Shown here: piece by piece, positions 35,109 through 43,780 of the stretch
Numbering within the stretch: the first letter of the stretch is position 1
Layout of the letters: the number at the start of each line of letters is the position of its first letter
DNA from: JAFGSZ01 sp964492185
GTDB lineage: Bacteria; Bacteroidota; Bacteroidia; Bacteroidales; UBA10428
Direction of reading: 5' to 3'
DNA length: 46,095 nucleotides
Assembly (NCBI GenBank): GCA_964492185.1
Contig: CAZBJH010000014.1
Location: 1 to 46,095, forward strand
The notes under the pieces: generated by a model
Told to the model about the DNA's origin: nothing
What the model saw: the letters and a program-made list of their open reading frames with translations, nothing else
The model's database searches: none
Position numbers and translations under genes: made by a program

Positions 35109-36205
35109 AAAGCGCAATCTCCGTCCCCGTCCATTATGTAATATTTGCCAGAATCGCCAAGCTCACCGGACAACTTTTTTGTAATGATCGAATCCTGTGT
35201 ATAATCGCGAAGCATTAAAAAGGGATGACAGGAATTTGCAATCGCGTCAGCCAGGCCGGTATGAAAGGTGGTGACTGTGCGTATGTTCTTGTCATTTGAA
35301 AAATTGTATATCACATTTTTTACCTGCTCATGATAGTCTTTTTCCACATATAGAAAAGGGGTTTTTAAGTGATGACCGCGAACTGTAAGCATTAAAAAAG
35401 CGATCATTTTTTTCTGGTAATATACCTTGAGAAACCACTGCCTGAAATTCTTATCATAAACAGAAAAAGTATACTTTTTGGCTTCATTTTTTTGCTCATA
35501 ATCTGATCCTATCCATGGATATTTCATCATCCAGTTAAATTCAGATGCGGTTTTGGCTGTCAAATGTCCCTGGTTATGCTGATTAATAAATATTTCCGTT
35601 TCCCGGTCGATACTATCTATGTTTTCTGTGTGAATATCCGTAAGATCAAATTGATAAAACAGTAATCGCGCTTCATTCACCAGATTTAAAACCGCATTCC
35701 CACCAGTCAGCAACCATCTTATGGATCGAAGCACCGGTTTTTTATTAACCAGTATACTGTCCAGATCAAACCGTAGGTATCCCCTGATACCTTTTAGTGA
35801 ATGAAAATCTTCATATTTGCCTGTTTTATCAAATGCAGCTTTGGAGCGGGGAATAAAATTGGTGATCAATAACCGGCCGTTCCAGGCATCATAGGCCAGG
35901 TTTAACAGCTGTACCGCTATCCCTAACCGGCGGTATTCGGGATGCACCCACATACAACTAAGCCATGCTACTTTTTTCTTTCGATCATCAAAATAAAACC
36001 TGTCAACCAGTGCACCAAGATAGCCCGCGAGCCGGTTTTCGCGATAAGCAAGGAAAAGAACAGGGTCATCCTTATCAGCGACTGGATTGTGGAAATGTGC
36101 CAAAGCTCTTTTACTGCTGATTGGGATATGATCCATGGATTTGAAGTCAGAGGAATGAATGTAATCCTTAAGATCACCCGTTACTATTGTCCTGAATGTG
36201 ATCAT
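35102..36205 (-). CDS. GNAT-family N-acetyltransferase-like protein
   Basis: 367 residues. An N-terminal GNAT fold (about 1-150) has the acetyl-CoA loop CMWVHPEYRRLGIAVQLL with the Q/R-x-x-G-x-G/A form. The C-terminal half (about 190-360) seems a second, degenerate GNAT-like domain, ending YYIMDGDGDCAFT. Genes of this kind lie in exopolysaccharide clusters and are taken to acylate sugars. It is last in the four-gene minus-strand operon, 25 bp after the deacetylase gene. Its stop codon is formed at a mobile-element junction, but the original stop was the same. Confidence 0.8.
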   Translation of the reverse strand: MITFRTIVTGDLKDYIHSSDFKSMDHIPISSKRALAHFHNPVADKDDPVLFLAYRENRLAGYLGALVDRFYFDDRKKKVAWLSCMWVHPEYRRLGIAVQLLNLAYDAWNGRLLITNFIPRSKAAFDKTGKYEDFHSLKGIRGYLRFDLDSILVNKKPVLRSIRWLLTGGNAVLNLVNEARLLFYQFDLTDIHTENIDSIDRETEIFINQHNQGHLTAKTASEFNWMMKYPWIGSDYEQKNEAKKYTFSVYDKNFRQWFLKVYYQKKMIAFLMLTVRGHHLKTPFLYVEKDYHEQVKNVIYNFSNDKNIRTVTTFHTGLADAIANSCHPFLMLRDYTQDSIITKKLSGELGDSGKYYIMDGDGDCAFT

Positions 36206-36230
36206 TTATTGTGCGCTATGTTTACAAATA

Positions 36231-37253
36231 TTATCTGCATATGTTGTTTCTTCTTACAATGCTTTTCAAAATAAAATAAAAATAATCTGCCTTCAATCTT
36301 CTTTTCAACGGAAGATTATAGTCTTCTGCAGGAATCCGTTGCAGATTGAATGGAATGCAGTCGTGTTTCATTCCCGCGCAACCAAAGCTCAGATCGATAT
36401 CGCCTGCTGAACGGATATTATCAAAAGTGTTTTTTGAAACACCGTAATCGGTGAAAGGAAAGGCAAAAACCCGGTAATTCAATTTGAATTTATCACAAAT
36501 AATCTTTGTGCTGACAGTTGTTTGTTTTAATTGTTCATGTGTATCTATAAAACGGTACTCAGGATGATCGATGCTGTGTGATCCGAAAGTAAAGCCTTCT
36601 GCCATAAGTTCACGGATCTGTCCGCTTGTCATATAGGGTTTTTTAACCGCCAGGTATTCAGCAAAATCGAGTCCCAATAATTCAGCCAGCTTACCGGGTA
36701 ATTCTTTATTGTTGTATTGAACATTAAGCAGAGCTTGCGGGATACTGGCCCATTTGATTCCCGCAATATTCAGTAGCTGTCTGACCTGTGATACTGTTTG
36801 AGGTTTAATATCCTGATTGCTGATGGTATCAATAAGCAAACTGATCTTGTAACGGAAAAAAAGATCTTTATTATCGATAAAGTTGCTGTTTAGAAAGCAG
36901 GTAGCGGGAATTCCTTTTTGTTTTAATAAGGGAGCTATGATATTATAAAATTCACTTAATCCGTCATCAAATGAAAGAAAAAAGGCCTTGCCCCTGATAG
37001 GTTTCCCTCCCCGGATATGATCCGTTAACTGGTACAAGTCTACAGGTTTATAATGCTTGAGCAGGTAATCGAGATCAACTTTGAAGGCTTTGATATTTTT
37101 ATACTTGTAAAGGTTGGCTATATGCGGAATATAATCGTTGCTTACGGTATGGTAAACAGGCAGTATAAGCTGCTGTCCTGTTAGTTTGATATAGGCATGC
37201 AATGGTAATATAAGTGGAAGCGGATTATACCTGGAATAAATTACAGATTTCAT
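36231..37253 (-). CDS. Polysaccharide deacetylase (NodB fold)
   Basis: 340 residues. The NodB homology motifs are AFFLSFDDGLSEFYN with SFDDG at 94-98 and GSHSIDHPEYRF with the H-x3-H metal pair; PVYHTVSND precedes. These carry the metal-dependent carbohydrate esterase 4 site and imply removal of acetyl groups from a GlcNAc-containing polymer or lipid-linked precursor. No signal peptide is obvious, so it might act in the cytoplasm or on the inner face of the membrane. It starts 13 bp downstream of the FemAB-like gene. Confidence 0.85.
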   Translation of the reverse strand: MKSVIYSRYNPLPLILPLHAYIKLTGQQLILPVYHTVSNDYIPHIANLYKYKNIKAFKVDLDYLLKHYKPVDLYQLTDHIRGGKPIRGKAFFLSFDDGLSEFYNIIAPLLKQKGIPATCFLNSNFIDNKDLFFRYKISLLIDTISNQDIKPQTVSQVRQLLNIAGIKWASIPQALLNVQYNNKELPGKLAELLGLDFAEYLAVKKPYMTSGQIRELMAEGFTFGSHSIDHPEYRFIDTHEQLKQTTVSTKIICDKFKLNYRVFAFPFTDYGVSKNTFDNIRSAGDIDLSFGCAGMKHDCIPFNLQRIPAEDYNLPLKRRLKADYFYFILKSIVRRNNICR

Positions 37254-37266
37254 ACGAATAATCAGT

Positions 37267-38178
37267 TTAGCGAAACAACCTTATTAATACTGGCAATCTG
37301 TTTATTTTGTAAAACAAATAATTTCTTTTCTCAGCGCCGAACCCCCGGTTAAAATAAGCCACACCCTTTAAGTTGGAACCTGAAAAATCTAAGAGTTGTT
37401 TTTTGCCGGCATACGCGCGGATATGATGATCAACCAGCATATGCATAGCCTGGTTTTGTTTGCCCTCCCGTGAAGAAGCGCATACAGAAAATATGTCGCG
37501 GCTGGCTGATAACAGAAATGACCCGGCTGCACATAATTCATTGCCGGGGGTATATACAGCATTTATTTCACCTGTATCATTGTCCAGTGAAGTCCGTAAC
37601 AATAAATGCAGTATTTCCCATTCTTTGTTTGTGATTCCGGATATATGTTCATCAAGGTGCGTTTTTACAAAATCAACAAACACTTTAGGTTCGCGCAGTT
37701 CTTTAATATACAGGCCTGAACTTTGTGCCTTACTAATATTACGTTTGCAATTTCTGGAATAATATTTTCTTACTGAATCATATCCGGCTGATATGTCAAC
37801 TACATAATTATTATTCAGTTTTCCGTCATGAAGAGAAATTTCCTTCGTGTTCCATTCATTAAAGTTATATTCCGTTAACCGGAACTTTTTTGGAATGGCG
37901 TTTATAAACTCATTGAAAATGTTTTCATCAAGGGGGTTTTTGGAAAATATTCCCAGTTGCTGTGTATAATAAGGAGGGAAAATGTAATGTATTCCGAATT
38001 TCTTTTTCTGTGGTAAAGGCATAATGTAGTCGTAATCATGAGCAACGAGCGCACCCCAGCCAGGTGATACAATATCCAGGTACCATGAATAAGCATAAAT
38101 CAGCTCATTACGGGCAAGGGCCATTGTTGCATCCCATTTTACCTTATCAATATTTTTATGGGAAATAAACTTAATCAT
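37267..38178 (-). CDS. FemAB/GNAT-like protein of the polysaccharide cluster
   Basis: 303 residues. The first half contains YAYSWYLDIVSPGWGALVA and YIFPPYYTQQLGIF, typical of a Bacteroidota family related to FemAB and GNAT transferases; the second half has RNCKRNISKAQSSGLYIKEL and HMLVDHHIRAYAGKKQLLDF with GSNLKGVAYFNRGFGA. The acyl or aminoacyl donor cannot be told. Its ATG overlaps the TAA of the preceding gene (38171-38178), so they are translationally coupled. Confidence 0.7.
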   Translation of the reverse strand: MIKFISHKNIDKVKWDATMALARNELIYAYSWYLDIVSPGWGALVAHDYDYIMPLPQKKKFGIHYIFPPYYTQQLGIFSKNPLDENIFNEFINAIPKKFRLTEYNFNEWNTKEISLHDGKLNNNYVVDISAGYDSVRKYYSRNCKRNISKAQSSGLYIKELREPKVFVDFVKTHLDEHISGITNKEWEILHLLLRTSLDNDTGEINAVYTPGNELCAAGSFLLSASRDIFSVCASSREGKQNQAMHMLVDHHIRAYAGKKQLLDFSGSNLKGVAYFNRGFGAEKRNYLFYKINRLPVLIRLFR

Positions 38179-39472
38179 AGATGTTCTTCAGCATGTGTTC
38201 GTAAACTTTTCTCCATCCTTTCCATATGCCCTGGTCGTGAAGGGTTTCGTTATGCCAGAGGCTGACAAAAGTACCCTGTACTTTTTTGGTCTCTTCAATA
38301 AGCCTTTTACACTCAAATATCGCATTATCAGGTGTAAGATTTAAATAATTATTCATGGTAACATCCATAATCTGAAAAGGTATCAATTTAAGATCCGTTA
38401 TTTTTTCCCTGACAATATTGTAGAATTTAAAAGGGGTGCAGGTTCCGGCCCTGAATCCGTATCCGTCATGATACCCCAGGGAATAATCTTCATTTATTCC
38501 GTATTTAATCAGATTTTCAAAGGTGCCGGGAAATTTAACTACCAGGTAATGTTGCCTGCTTTTTGTGATCTGATAACCTGTGATCTGTTCAAGCCGCTTT
38601 TTTTCTTTAAGGATTCGTCCGGGGTCATAGTTAGACCTGACTGACGGATGAATCCCGGTATATGCCTTTCCGGATATTTCTTTTATCAGATTTCTGAATG
38701 CTTTTTTCCCGGTTGATATATTAATATCGTATTTACCATAATCGCCTGCCAGGAAAAAATAAATATTACTTATTCCATATAAGCTTTCCATATTTCGAAG
38801 ATAGGGGTAGGTAAAATAAGGGTCCTCATTTTTCCCTGTAAGTACCTTTGCACGGTTATGAAGTTCACGGAAATCCCCCGTGAATATATCTCTAAGTGTT
38901 GCTGCCGCGGATCTTAATATCCCTTTATGCTTAAATGCCCAGGCCTGATCGATATCAATTGTGTGAATACTGGAGAATGACCTTTGTGTAAATTCAATTC
39001 CCTTATATTTATTCCGAAGTATTTCGGAAAGTTGAAATACCCATTTGTCCACTATTGGTAAGTGGAGAAAATTATGTTTATATGCAAGACTTGATTTCGC
39101 GCTGAAACGACCAAATTTGTCAGACTTGAAAGGCATATACTCTTCATACCGGGATATAAGATAAAAAACGGCAGAGAACAGATCAAAAGGGATCTCTTCT
39201 CCGGGATTATCAGGGAATAATACAGGGATATCATTCCAGATGTCTATTCTCGGTTTGAAATATTTAATTCCGGTTTCGAACAAAAGTCCTGAAGAAGGTA
39301 TCCGGCAAGAATCGTTTATCCGTTCAGATGCATAATGCAGTGCAGGCCCCGGAATGTTTATGAATTCATTATAGCTGACTTTTTTAAAGGGCATACCCAG
39401 TATATCGGAAAATATAAATTCCAATACATAATCCAGTCGCTTTGAATTTTTCTCGCAGTAAACACTTAGCAT
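38171..39472 (-). CDS. Polysaccharide deacetylase family protein with DUF7033-like N-terminus
   Basis: 433 residues from the ATG at 39470-39472 (the frame extends to 39535, but the extra 21 residues, MIWTSSHCSSFVYFWGFDIR, look non-native). The N-terminal about 130 residues contain FDLFSAVFYLISRYEEY, a mark of a family found with Bacteroidota polysaccharide deacetylases. The C-terminal half is a NodB-like fold with SSIHTIDIDQAWAF, a TGIHPSVRSN histidine, HDGYGFRAGTCTPFKFYNI and SLWHNETLHDQG. It is the first gene in the minus-strand polysaccharide operon. Deacetylation of an exported or membrane-bound polysaccharide is inferred. Confidence 0.78.
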   Translation of the reverse strand: MLSVYCEKNSKRLDYVLEFIFSDILGMPFKKVSYNEFINIPGPALHYASERINDSCRIPSSGLLFETGIKYFKPRIDIWNDIPVLFPDNPGEEIPFDLFSAVFYLISRYEEYMPFKSDKFGRFSAKSSLAYKHNFLHLPIVDKWVFQLSEILRNKYKGIEFTQRSFSSIHTIDIDQAWAFKHKGILRSAAATLRDIFTGDFRELHNRAKVLTGKNEDPYFTYPYLRNMESLYGISNIYFFLAGDYGKYDINISTGKKAFRNLIKEISGKAYTGIHPSVRSNYDPGRILKEKKRLEQITGYQITKSRQHYLVVKFPGTFENLIKYGINEDYSLGYHDGYGFRAGTCTPFKFYNIVREKITDLKLIPFQIMDVTMNNYLNLTPDNAIFECKRLIEETKKVQGTFVSLWHNETLHDQGIWKGWRKVYEHMLKNIYD

Positions 39473-39834
39473 GACTCGTATGTCAAATCCCCAAAAATAA
39501 ACAAAAGATGAACAATGTGAACTTGTCCATATCAATCAAATTTGTGTTTATTATTCAAATATATGGTTTTTTATGTATATTCCGGAACTGTTATTCATAT
39601 ATATTTACATATATAAATATGAAATAATAGCAGTTTTTTCATATTGGCATAAGTATTGTAAACAGACATTTATTAATTTTATCCGGTTTAAAGTTTTTAT
39701 TTAATGCCTTACAGCTTTGGACTTTGTTTTCAATTGGCAGACCGGATAGTGGTATTAACCTGCACTATTAATACATGTTAGATTAAATACCAATACACAG
39801 AAACAAATTATGTACAAATTTAATTATAACAATT
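39473..39834. other. AT-rich divergent intergenic region before trxB
   Basis: 362 bases between divergent genes. Around 39592-39624 there is an AT-rich imperfect palindrome (TTCATATATATTTACATATA and onward). No TAnnTTTG box stands out, but the region must hold promoters for both trxB and the deacetylase operon. No element copy is present. Confidence 0.4.
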
Positions 39835-40842
39835 ATGAGTTTATTTAAACCGCTGGAGAATACTGAAGATAAGAATAAGAGTAAAGAGACTGCCAAAGAG
39901 ACAGAACATGTTAAATGCTTAATAATAGGATCCGGGCCGGCAGGTTATACAGCGGCTATTTATGCAGCGCGTGCAAACCTGAAACCCTTGTTATATCAAG
40001 GATTACAACCAGGCGGTCAGTTAACCACCACGACCGAGGTAGAGAATTATCCAGGTTATCCTGACGGAATAACGGGACCGGAAATGATGGAAGATATGAA
40101 AAAACAGGCAGAACGCTTTGGAACGGATTGTCGATGGGGTATTGCGACTGAGGCTGATTTTTCAAAGAGACCACACCGGGTAACCGTTGATGATAATAAG
40201 ATAATTGAGGCTGATACTGTTATAATTGCTACCGGTGCTACAGCCAAATATCTTGGCCTTGAATCGGAAGAATATTTCAAGGGATCTGGTGTCTCGGCCT
40301 GCGCAACCTGTGATGGTTTCTTTTATAAAGGCAAGGATGTTGCTGTTGTCGGGGGAGGAGACAGTGCATGTGAGGAAGCATTATATTTATCCGGTTTGTG
40401 TAATAAGGTTTATATGATTGTAAGAAAAGACTATTTAAGAGCCTCTAAGATTATGCAGGACAGGGTATTTAATACTTCAAATATAGAAGTTTTATTTGAA
40501 CGTAATACAGTAGAACTTCGGGGTGACAAGACGGTTGAAGAAGTTGTGCTTCTAAAGAAGAAAGGTTCACCTGAAGAATCACAGGAAATAATAAAGATAG
40601 ATGGGTTTTTCCTTGCTATAGGCCATGTTCCGAATTCACAGGTCTTTAAAGATTACCTGGAAACTGATGAAACCGGATACATCAAAACAAAGCCTGATAC
40701 ATCAAAAACTAATGTTCCGGGCGTGTTTGCATGTGGTGATGTAATGGATCCGGTCTATCGTCAGGCTGTAACAGCCGCGGGTACAGGTTGCCGGGCAGCT
40801 ATTGATGCAGAACGATTCCTGTCCGAAACCGGCACAAGGTAA
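39835..40842 (+). CDS. trxB: Thioredoxin-disulfide reductase
   Basis: 335 residues. FAD-binding GSGPAG at 32-37, the redox-active CATC at 156-159, NADPH loop GGGDSA at 173-178 and the FAD tail ACGDVMDPVYRQAVTAAGTG. A 25-residue charged N-terminal extension (TEDKNKSKETAKETEH) precedes the usual start; no downstream ATG precedes the FAD motif, so it is taken as real. It reduces thioredoxin with NADPH. It is monocistronic, ended by the hairpin at 40844-40873. Confidence 0.96.
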   Translation: MSLFKPLENTEDKNKSKETAKETEHVKCLIIGSGPAGYTAAIYAARANLKPLLYQGLQPGGQLTTTTEVENYPGYPDGITGPEMMEDMKKQAERFGTDCRWGIATEADFSKRPHRVTVDDNKIIEADTVIIATGATAKYLGLESEEYFKGSGVSACATCDGFFYKGKDVAVVGGGDSACEEALYLSGLCNKVYMIVRKDYLRASKIMQDRVFNTSNIEVLFERNTVELRGDKTVEEVVLLKKKGSPEESQEIIKIDGFFLAIGHVPNSQVFKDYLETDETGYIKTKPDTSKTNVPGVFACGDVMDPVYRQAVTAAGTGCRAAIDAERFLSETGTR

Positions 40843-40843
40843 T

Positions 40844-40873
40844 AAAAAGCCCGGTTTAAAAACCGGGCTTTTT
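40844..40873. terminator. Bidirectional terminator between trxB and the oxoamine synthase gene
   Basis: AAAAAGCCCGGTTT, loop of about AAA, AACCGGGCTTTTT. A strong stem flanked by A and T tracts serves both convergent genes. Confidence 0.93.
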
Positions 40874-40874
40874 G

Positions 40875-42116
40875 TTAAATTGATGCCATTTTTTCGGATG
40901 AGTATTTTCCTTCCTGTAGTTTTTGCTTCACTGCTTTAAATGCTTTGATCGTAACATCCACGTCTTCTTCGGTATGGGCTGCCGTAGGTATGATCCTCAG
41001 CATGATTACATCCTTGGGCACAACCGGATATACTACCATTGAACAAAAGATCCCGAAATTTTCCCTGAGGTCCATTACAACATTTGTTGCTTCGGCAATT
41101 GAACCTTTTAAAAATACCGGGGTAACCGGTGATTCAGAGTGTCCCAGATCAAAACCTTCTTTTTTTAAACCATCCTGAAGTTTATTAACGATTCTCCAAA
41201 GGTTTTTTCTTAATTCGGGACGTGATTTTAATAATTCAAGTCGTTTTATGGCACCTATAACCATAGGCATGGGCAATGATTTGGCAAAAGTTTGTGAACG
41301 CATGTTATACCTCAGAAAATTGATAATTTCTTCTTCACCGGCTATAAACGCACCTATGCCTGCCATAGCTTTTGCAAATGTTGAAAAGTACAAATCGATC
41401 TTATCCTGCACACCATAATGTTCACCTGTTCCTGCTCCTGTATCACCCATAGTTCCAAAGCCATGGGCGTCATCAACCAGCAGTCTGAAATTGAATTTTT
41501 CCTTCAGGCCAACAATACCTTTAAGATATCCCAGGTCACCTGCCATGCCGAAAACACCTTCCGTTATAACAAGAATACCGCCACCGGTTTTTTCAACAAG
41601 CCTGGTTGCCCGTTCAAGGCCTTTTTCAAGATTTTCCATGTTGTTATGGGGAAATACGAAACGTTTTCCCATATGCAACCGCAGTCCGTCAAGAATACAT
41701 GCATGCGACTCGGAATCGTAAACGATAACATCATTACGATTTACCAGGGAATCAATAGTGGATAACATGCCCTGATAACCGTAATTAAGCAAAAATGCAT
41801 CTTCCTTTTCGACAAATTCAGCAAGCAGGTTTTCCAGTTCTTCGTGTTTGCCGGTCTGGCCCGACATCATACGGGCTCCCATCGGGTAGGCCAAACCCCA
41901 TTCTTTTGAAGCTTCGGCATCAACTGACCTGACTTCAGGATGATTAGCCAGTCCGAGATAATTATTCAGACTCCATGTTAATACCTCTTTACCCCTGAAT
42001 TTCATTCTGGGCATAATCTCACCCTCCAGTTTTGGAAACATGAAATATCCGTGGGCCTCCTTCTGATATTGTCCCAACGGCCCCTTATTTCTTCTGATTT
42101 TATCAAATACATCCAC
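40875..42116 (-). CDS. Alpha-oxoamine synthase family PLP enzyme
   Basis: 413 residues. The PLP lysine is K249 in STFAKAMAGIGAF; the cofactor aspartate is in LLVDDAHGFGTMG (215-224), with SGQTGKHEELENLLAEF and DSESHACILDGLRL also typical. The family joins an amino acid with an acyl-CoA or acyl-ACP and releases CO2: glycine C-acetyltransferase (Kbl), 8-amino-7-oxononanoate synthase (BioF), serine palmitoyltransferase (Spt) or cysteate acyltransferase for sulfonolipids. Bacteroidota have several paralogues, so the substrate is left open; an enzyme of sphingo- or sulfonolipid synthesis is a fair guess. A truncated type B element sits about 15 bp upstream of its start codon, where a promoter is expected. 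Confidence 0.8.
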   Translation of the reverse strand: MDVFDKIRRNKGPLGQYQKEAHGYFMFPKLEGEIMPRMKFRGKEVLTWSLNNYLGLANHPEVRSVDAEASKEWGLAYPMGARMMSGQTGKHEELENLLAEFVEKEDAFLLNYGYQGMLSTIDSLVNRNDVIVYDSESHACILDGLRLHMGKRFVFPHNNMENLEKGLERATRLVEKTGGGILVITEGVFGMAGDLGYLKGIVGLKEKFNFRLLVDDAHGFGTMGDTGAGTGEHYGVQDKIDLYFSTFAKAMAGIGAFIAGEEEIINFLRYNMRSQTFAKSLPMPMVIGAIKRLELLKSRPELRKNLWRIVNKLQDGLKKEGFDLGHSESPVTPVFLKGSIAEATNVVMDLRENFGIFCSMVVYPVVPKDVIMLRIIPTAAHTEEDVDVTIKAFKAVKQKLQEGKYSSEKMASI

Positions 42117-42132
42117 GATAGTAAATATTAAG

Positions 42133-42267
42133 TTTTTAAAATGAGTTCTTGAACAACTTTGAAAATAAACACGTTGTGAAAAAAATTTAAACCGCAGTAT
42201 ACTAAAGTATTCGAGGATTTAAAATGTAAGCAGCAACGCGGATATCGGACATTATGGACAGACACTA
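42133..42267 (+). mobile_element. Type B element, left-truncated
   Basis: Begins with GAGTTCTTGAAC-like interior sequence of the long type B form, continues ATTTAAACCGCAGTATACTA and ends GGACATTATGGACAGACAC at 42265, next to TAGT. It abuts the type A copy at 42266-42430 with only the TA shared, as if the second copy had entered the first copy's target repeat. Confidence 0.75.
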
Positions 42268-42435
42268 GTCCGTTTAAAAAGTTGTCAAAATGTTTAACTG
42301 GTCAAGTGTCTGTTCAGAAGGTTCCATTTGCATGGCTCGCGCAGTCCGAAAATGCGGAGTTTACCCGTTGTAAATGAGCAATTTTCGGACAAGCGTAACG
42401 CGGCAAATGGGATTTTATGGACAGACACTAGTTAA
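42266..42435 (+). mobile_element. Type A element with prefix, next to the type B copy
   Basis: A prefix TAGTCCGTTTAAAAAGTTGT leads to the inner end AGTGTCTGTTCAGAAGGTTC (42305) and the core, ending GATTTTATGGACAGACAC at 42428 and then TAGTTA. The left junction has lost a few bases relative to other copies, consistent with a small deletion. Confidence 0.8.
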
Positions 42436-42555
42436 ATATTGTTAATAATTTGTTACAAAAGTAGTTTTTTTTGGATATTTGGCAAATGAAATTTAGTTTG
42501 TGTAATTGTTTATAACAATAATTATGCATACAAACCGGTTTTCTTAAAGGTGTTA

Positions 42556-42600
42556 TAATTAGAGCCGGTCAATAAAGTTGACAAAATGTTTAACCCGTAT
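42556..42600 (+). mobile_element. Solo element prefix before bamD
   Basis: TAATTA followed by GAGCCGGTCAATAAAGTTGA and CAAAATGTTTAACCC matches the 40-bp prefix but no core follows. It is close to the bamD promoter (42627-42634) and may supply part of the upstream sequence. Confidence 0.6.
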
Positions 42601-42626
42601 TATGAATTCATTACATATAAAAACAT

Positions 42627-42634
42627 TATCTTTG
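42627..42634 (+). promoter_or_regulatory. -7 element of the bamD operon
   Basis: TATCTTTG fits TAnnTTTG exactly. The transcript should start near 42640, downstream of an in-frame ATG at 42636, so translation should start at the ATG at 42654. Confidence 0.55.
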
Positions 42635-42653
42635 CATGATTTTTTCAGGAACT

Positions 42654-43454
42654 ATGAAAACGGTTTGGATGTACATAGCAGGTTTGATTTTAATAGCAGG
42701 ATGCTCGGGTTATGAGAAATTATTGAAGAGCAGCGATTACAAATTGAAATACGATAAAGCTTTTGAATATTACAATGAGGGTGATTTTTCAAAGGCAGTT
42801 ACTTTATTCGATCAGATAGCGACCGTGTACAGGGGTACCCGTTCTGCAGATTCTGTTTATTTTTTTCAGGCCATGAGTTATTTCAAACAGGGTGATTTTA
42901 TTCTTGCCGGACATTATTTCAGGACATTTGTCCAAACATACGGGGGAAGCAAATTCATTGAGGATGCAAGCTTTATGGGCGCCTATTGTTATTATATGCA
43001 GTCACCACGGCCAAGCCTTGACCAGACCAGTACAATGGAAGCACTGCAGGCTTTCCAGTTATTTATGATCAGGTTTCCCGGGAGCGATCGTATTGAGCAG
43101 TGCAGGGAACTGGTGACTGAATTGCGTGAAAAACTGGTGGAAAAATCATATATAAGTGCCAGGTTATATTATGATATGGAACATTATAAAGCCTCGATTG
43201 TTGCATTAAATAACAGCCTTATCGATTATCCCGACAGTAAATTCAGGGAAGAAATCATGTTCCTTATATTAAAATCAAAATACCTGCTGGCTGAAAACAG
43301 TGTAAAATCAAAGCAAACCGAAAGATACCAGGATACCGTGGATGAGTATTTTTCATTTGTCTCGGAATTTTCGGACAGTGATTATATATCAGAGGCAAAA
43401 AGGATGTATAAAGTATCAGCAAAACATTTAAATTTGGAAGTTACTAATTATTAA
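42654..43454 (+). CDS. bamD: Outer-membrane protein assembly factor BamD
   Basis: About 266 residues. A lipoprotein signal ends in the lipobox LIAGC; the mature protein has TPR-type helices (YDKAFEYYNEGDFSKAVTLF, FFQAMSYFKQGDFILAGHYF, YYDMEHYKASIVALNNSL), as in BamD/YfiO. It belongs to the BAM complex that inserts barrel proteins into the outer membrane. The first ATG in frame is 42636, but the promoter box at 42627-42634 places that upstream of or at the transcript start, so 42654 (with AGGA just before) is chosen. It leads the bamD - omega - coaBC - DUF4835 operon. Confidence 0.88.
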   Translation: MKTVWMYIAGLILIAGCSGYEKLLKSSDYKLKYDKAFEYYNEGDFSKAVTLFDQIATVYRGTRSADSVYFFQAMSYFKQGDFILAGHYFRTFVQTYGGSKFIEDASFMGAYCYYMQSPRPSLDQTSTMEALQAFQLFMIRFPGSDRIEQCRELVTELREKLVEKSYISARLYYDMEHYKASIVALNNSLIDYPDSKFREEIMFLILKSKYLLAENSVKSKQTERYQDTVDEYFSFVSEFSDSDYISEAKRMYKVSAKHLNLEVTNY

Positions 43455-43460
43455 ATTATT

Positions 43461-43775
43461 ATGGATTATAAAAAGTCAAAGGCACCGTCTTCAACAATTA
43501 CCAGGAATTTAAGTGATCTTGAAAAGGATACGGGAAATATATATGAATCGGTAATGATCTGTGCAAAAAGAGCAAATCAGATCAGTCTTGAAATGAAAGA
43601 AGAGCTGAACCGTAAGCTGGAAGAATTTGCCAATTATACTGATAATCTGGAGGAAGTATTTGAAAACAGGGAACAGATTGAGATTTCAAAATTCTATGAA
43701 AGACTACCAAAACCTTCACTTATCGCGCTTCAGGAGTTTGATATTGATAATATCTATGTCCGCAGACCTGAGTAG
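43461..43775 (+). CDS. rpoZ: RNA polymerase omega-like subunit, Bacteroidota type
   Basis: 104 residues: KKSKAPSSTITRNLSDLEKD, NIYESVMICAKRANQIS (the omega signature A-x-R-A-x-Q-I), then a helical ELNRKLEEFA and a C-terminal KPSLIALQEFDIDNIY. This fits the omega family, which stabilises the beta-prime subunit. Position six bases after bamD and five before coaBC supports it, since this order is conserved in the phylum. Confidence 0.85.
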   Translation: MDYKKSKAPSSTITRNLSDLEKDTGNIYESVMICAKRANQISLEMKEELNRKLEEFANYTDNLEEVFENREQIEISKFYERLPKPSLIALQEFDIDNIYVRRPE

Positions 43776-43780
43776 CCATT

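Noticed and set aside
37460..37762. 100-residue plus-strand frame opposite the FemAB-like gene
   Set aside because: Antisense shadow without motif or start signal.
40875..42116. Assigning the oxoamine synthase as Kbl, Spt or a sulfonolipid enzyme
   Set aside because: Motifs are common to the whole family and no tdh, bioA or lipid genes lie next to it, so no specific name was given.
1..42600. Reading the palindromic elements as REP elements of a RAYT-type transposase
   Set aside because: REP elements normally lack target duplications; the three perfect TAnnTA direct repeats argue for a cut-and-paste element instead.
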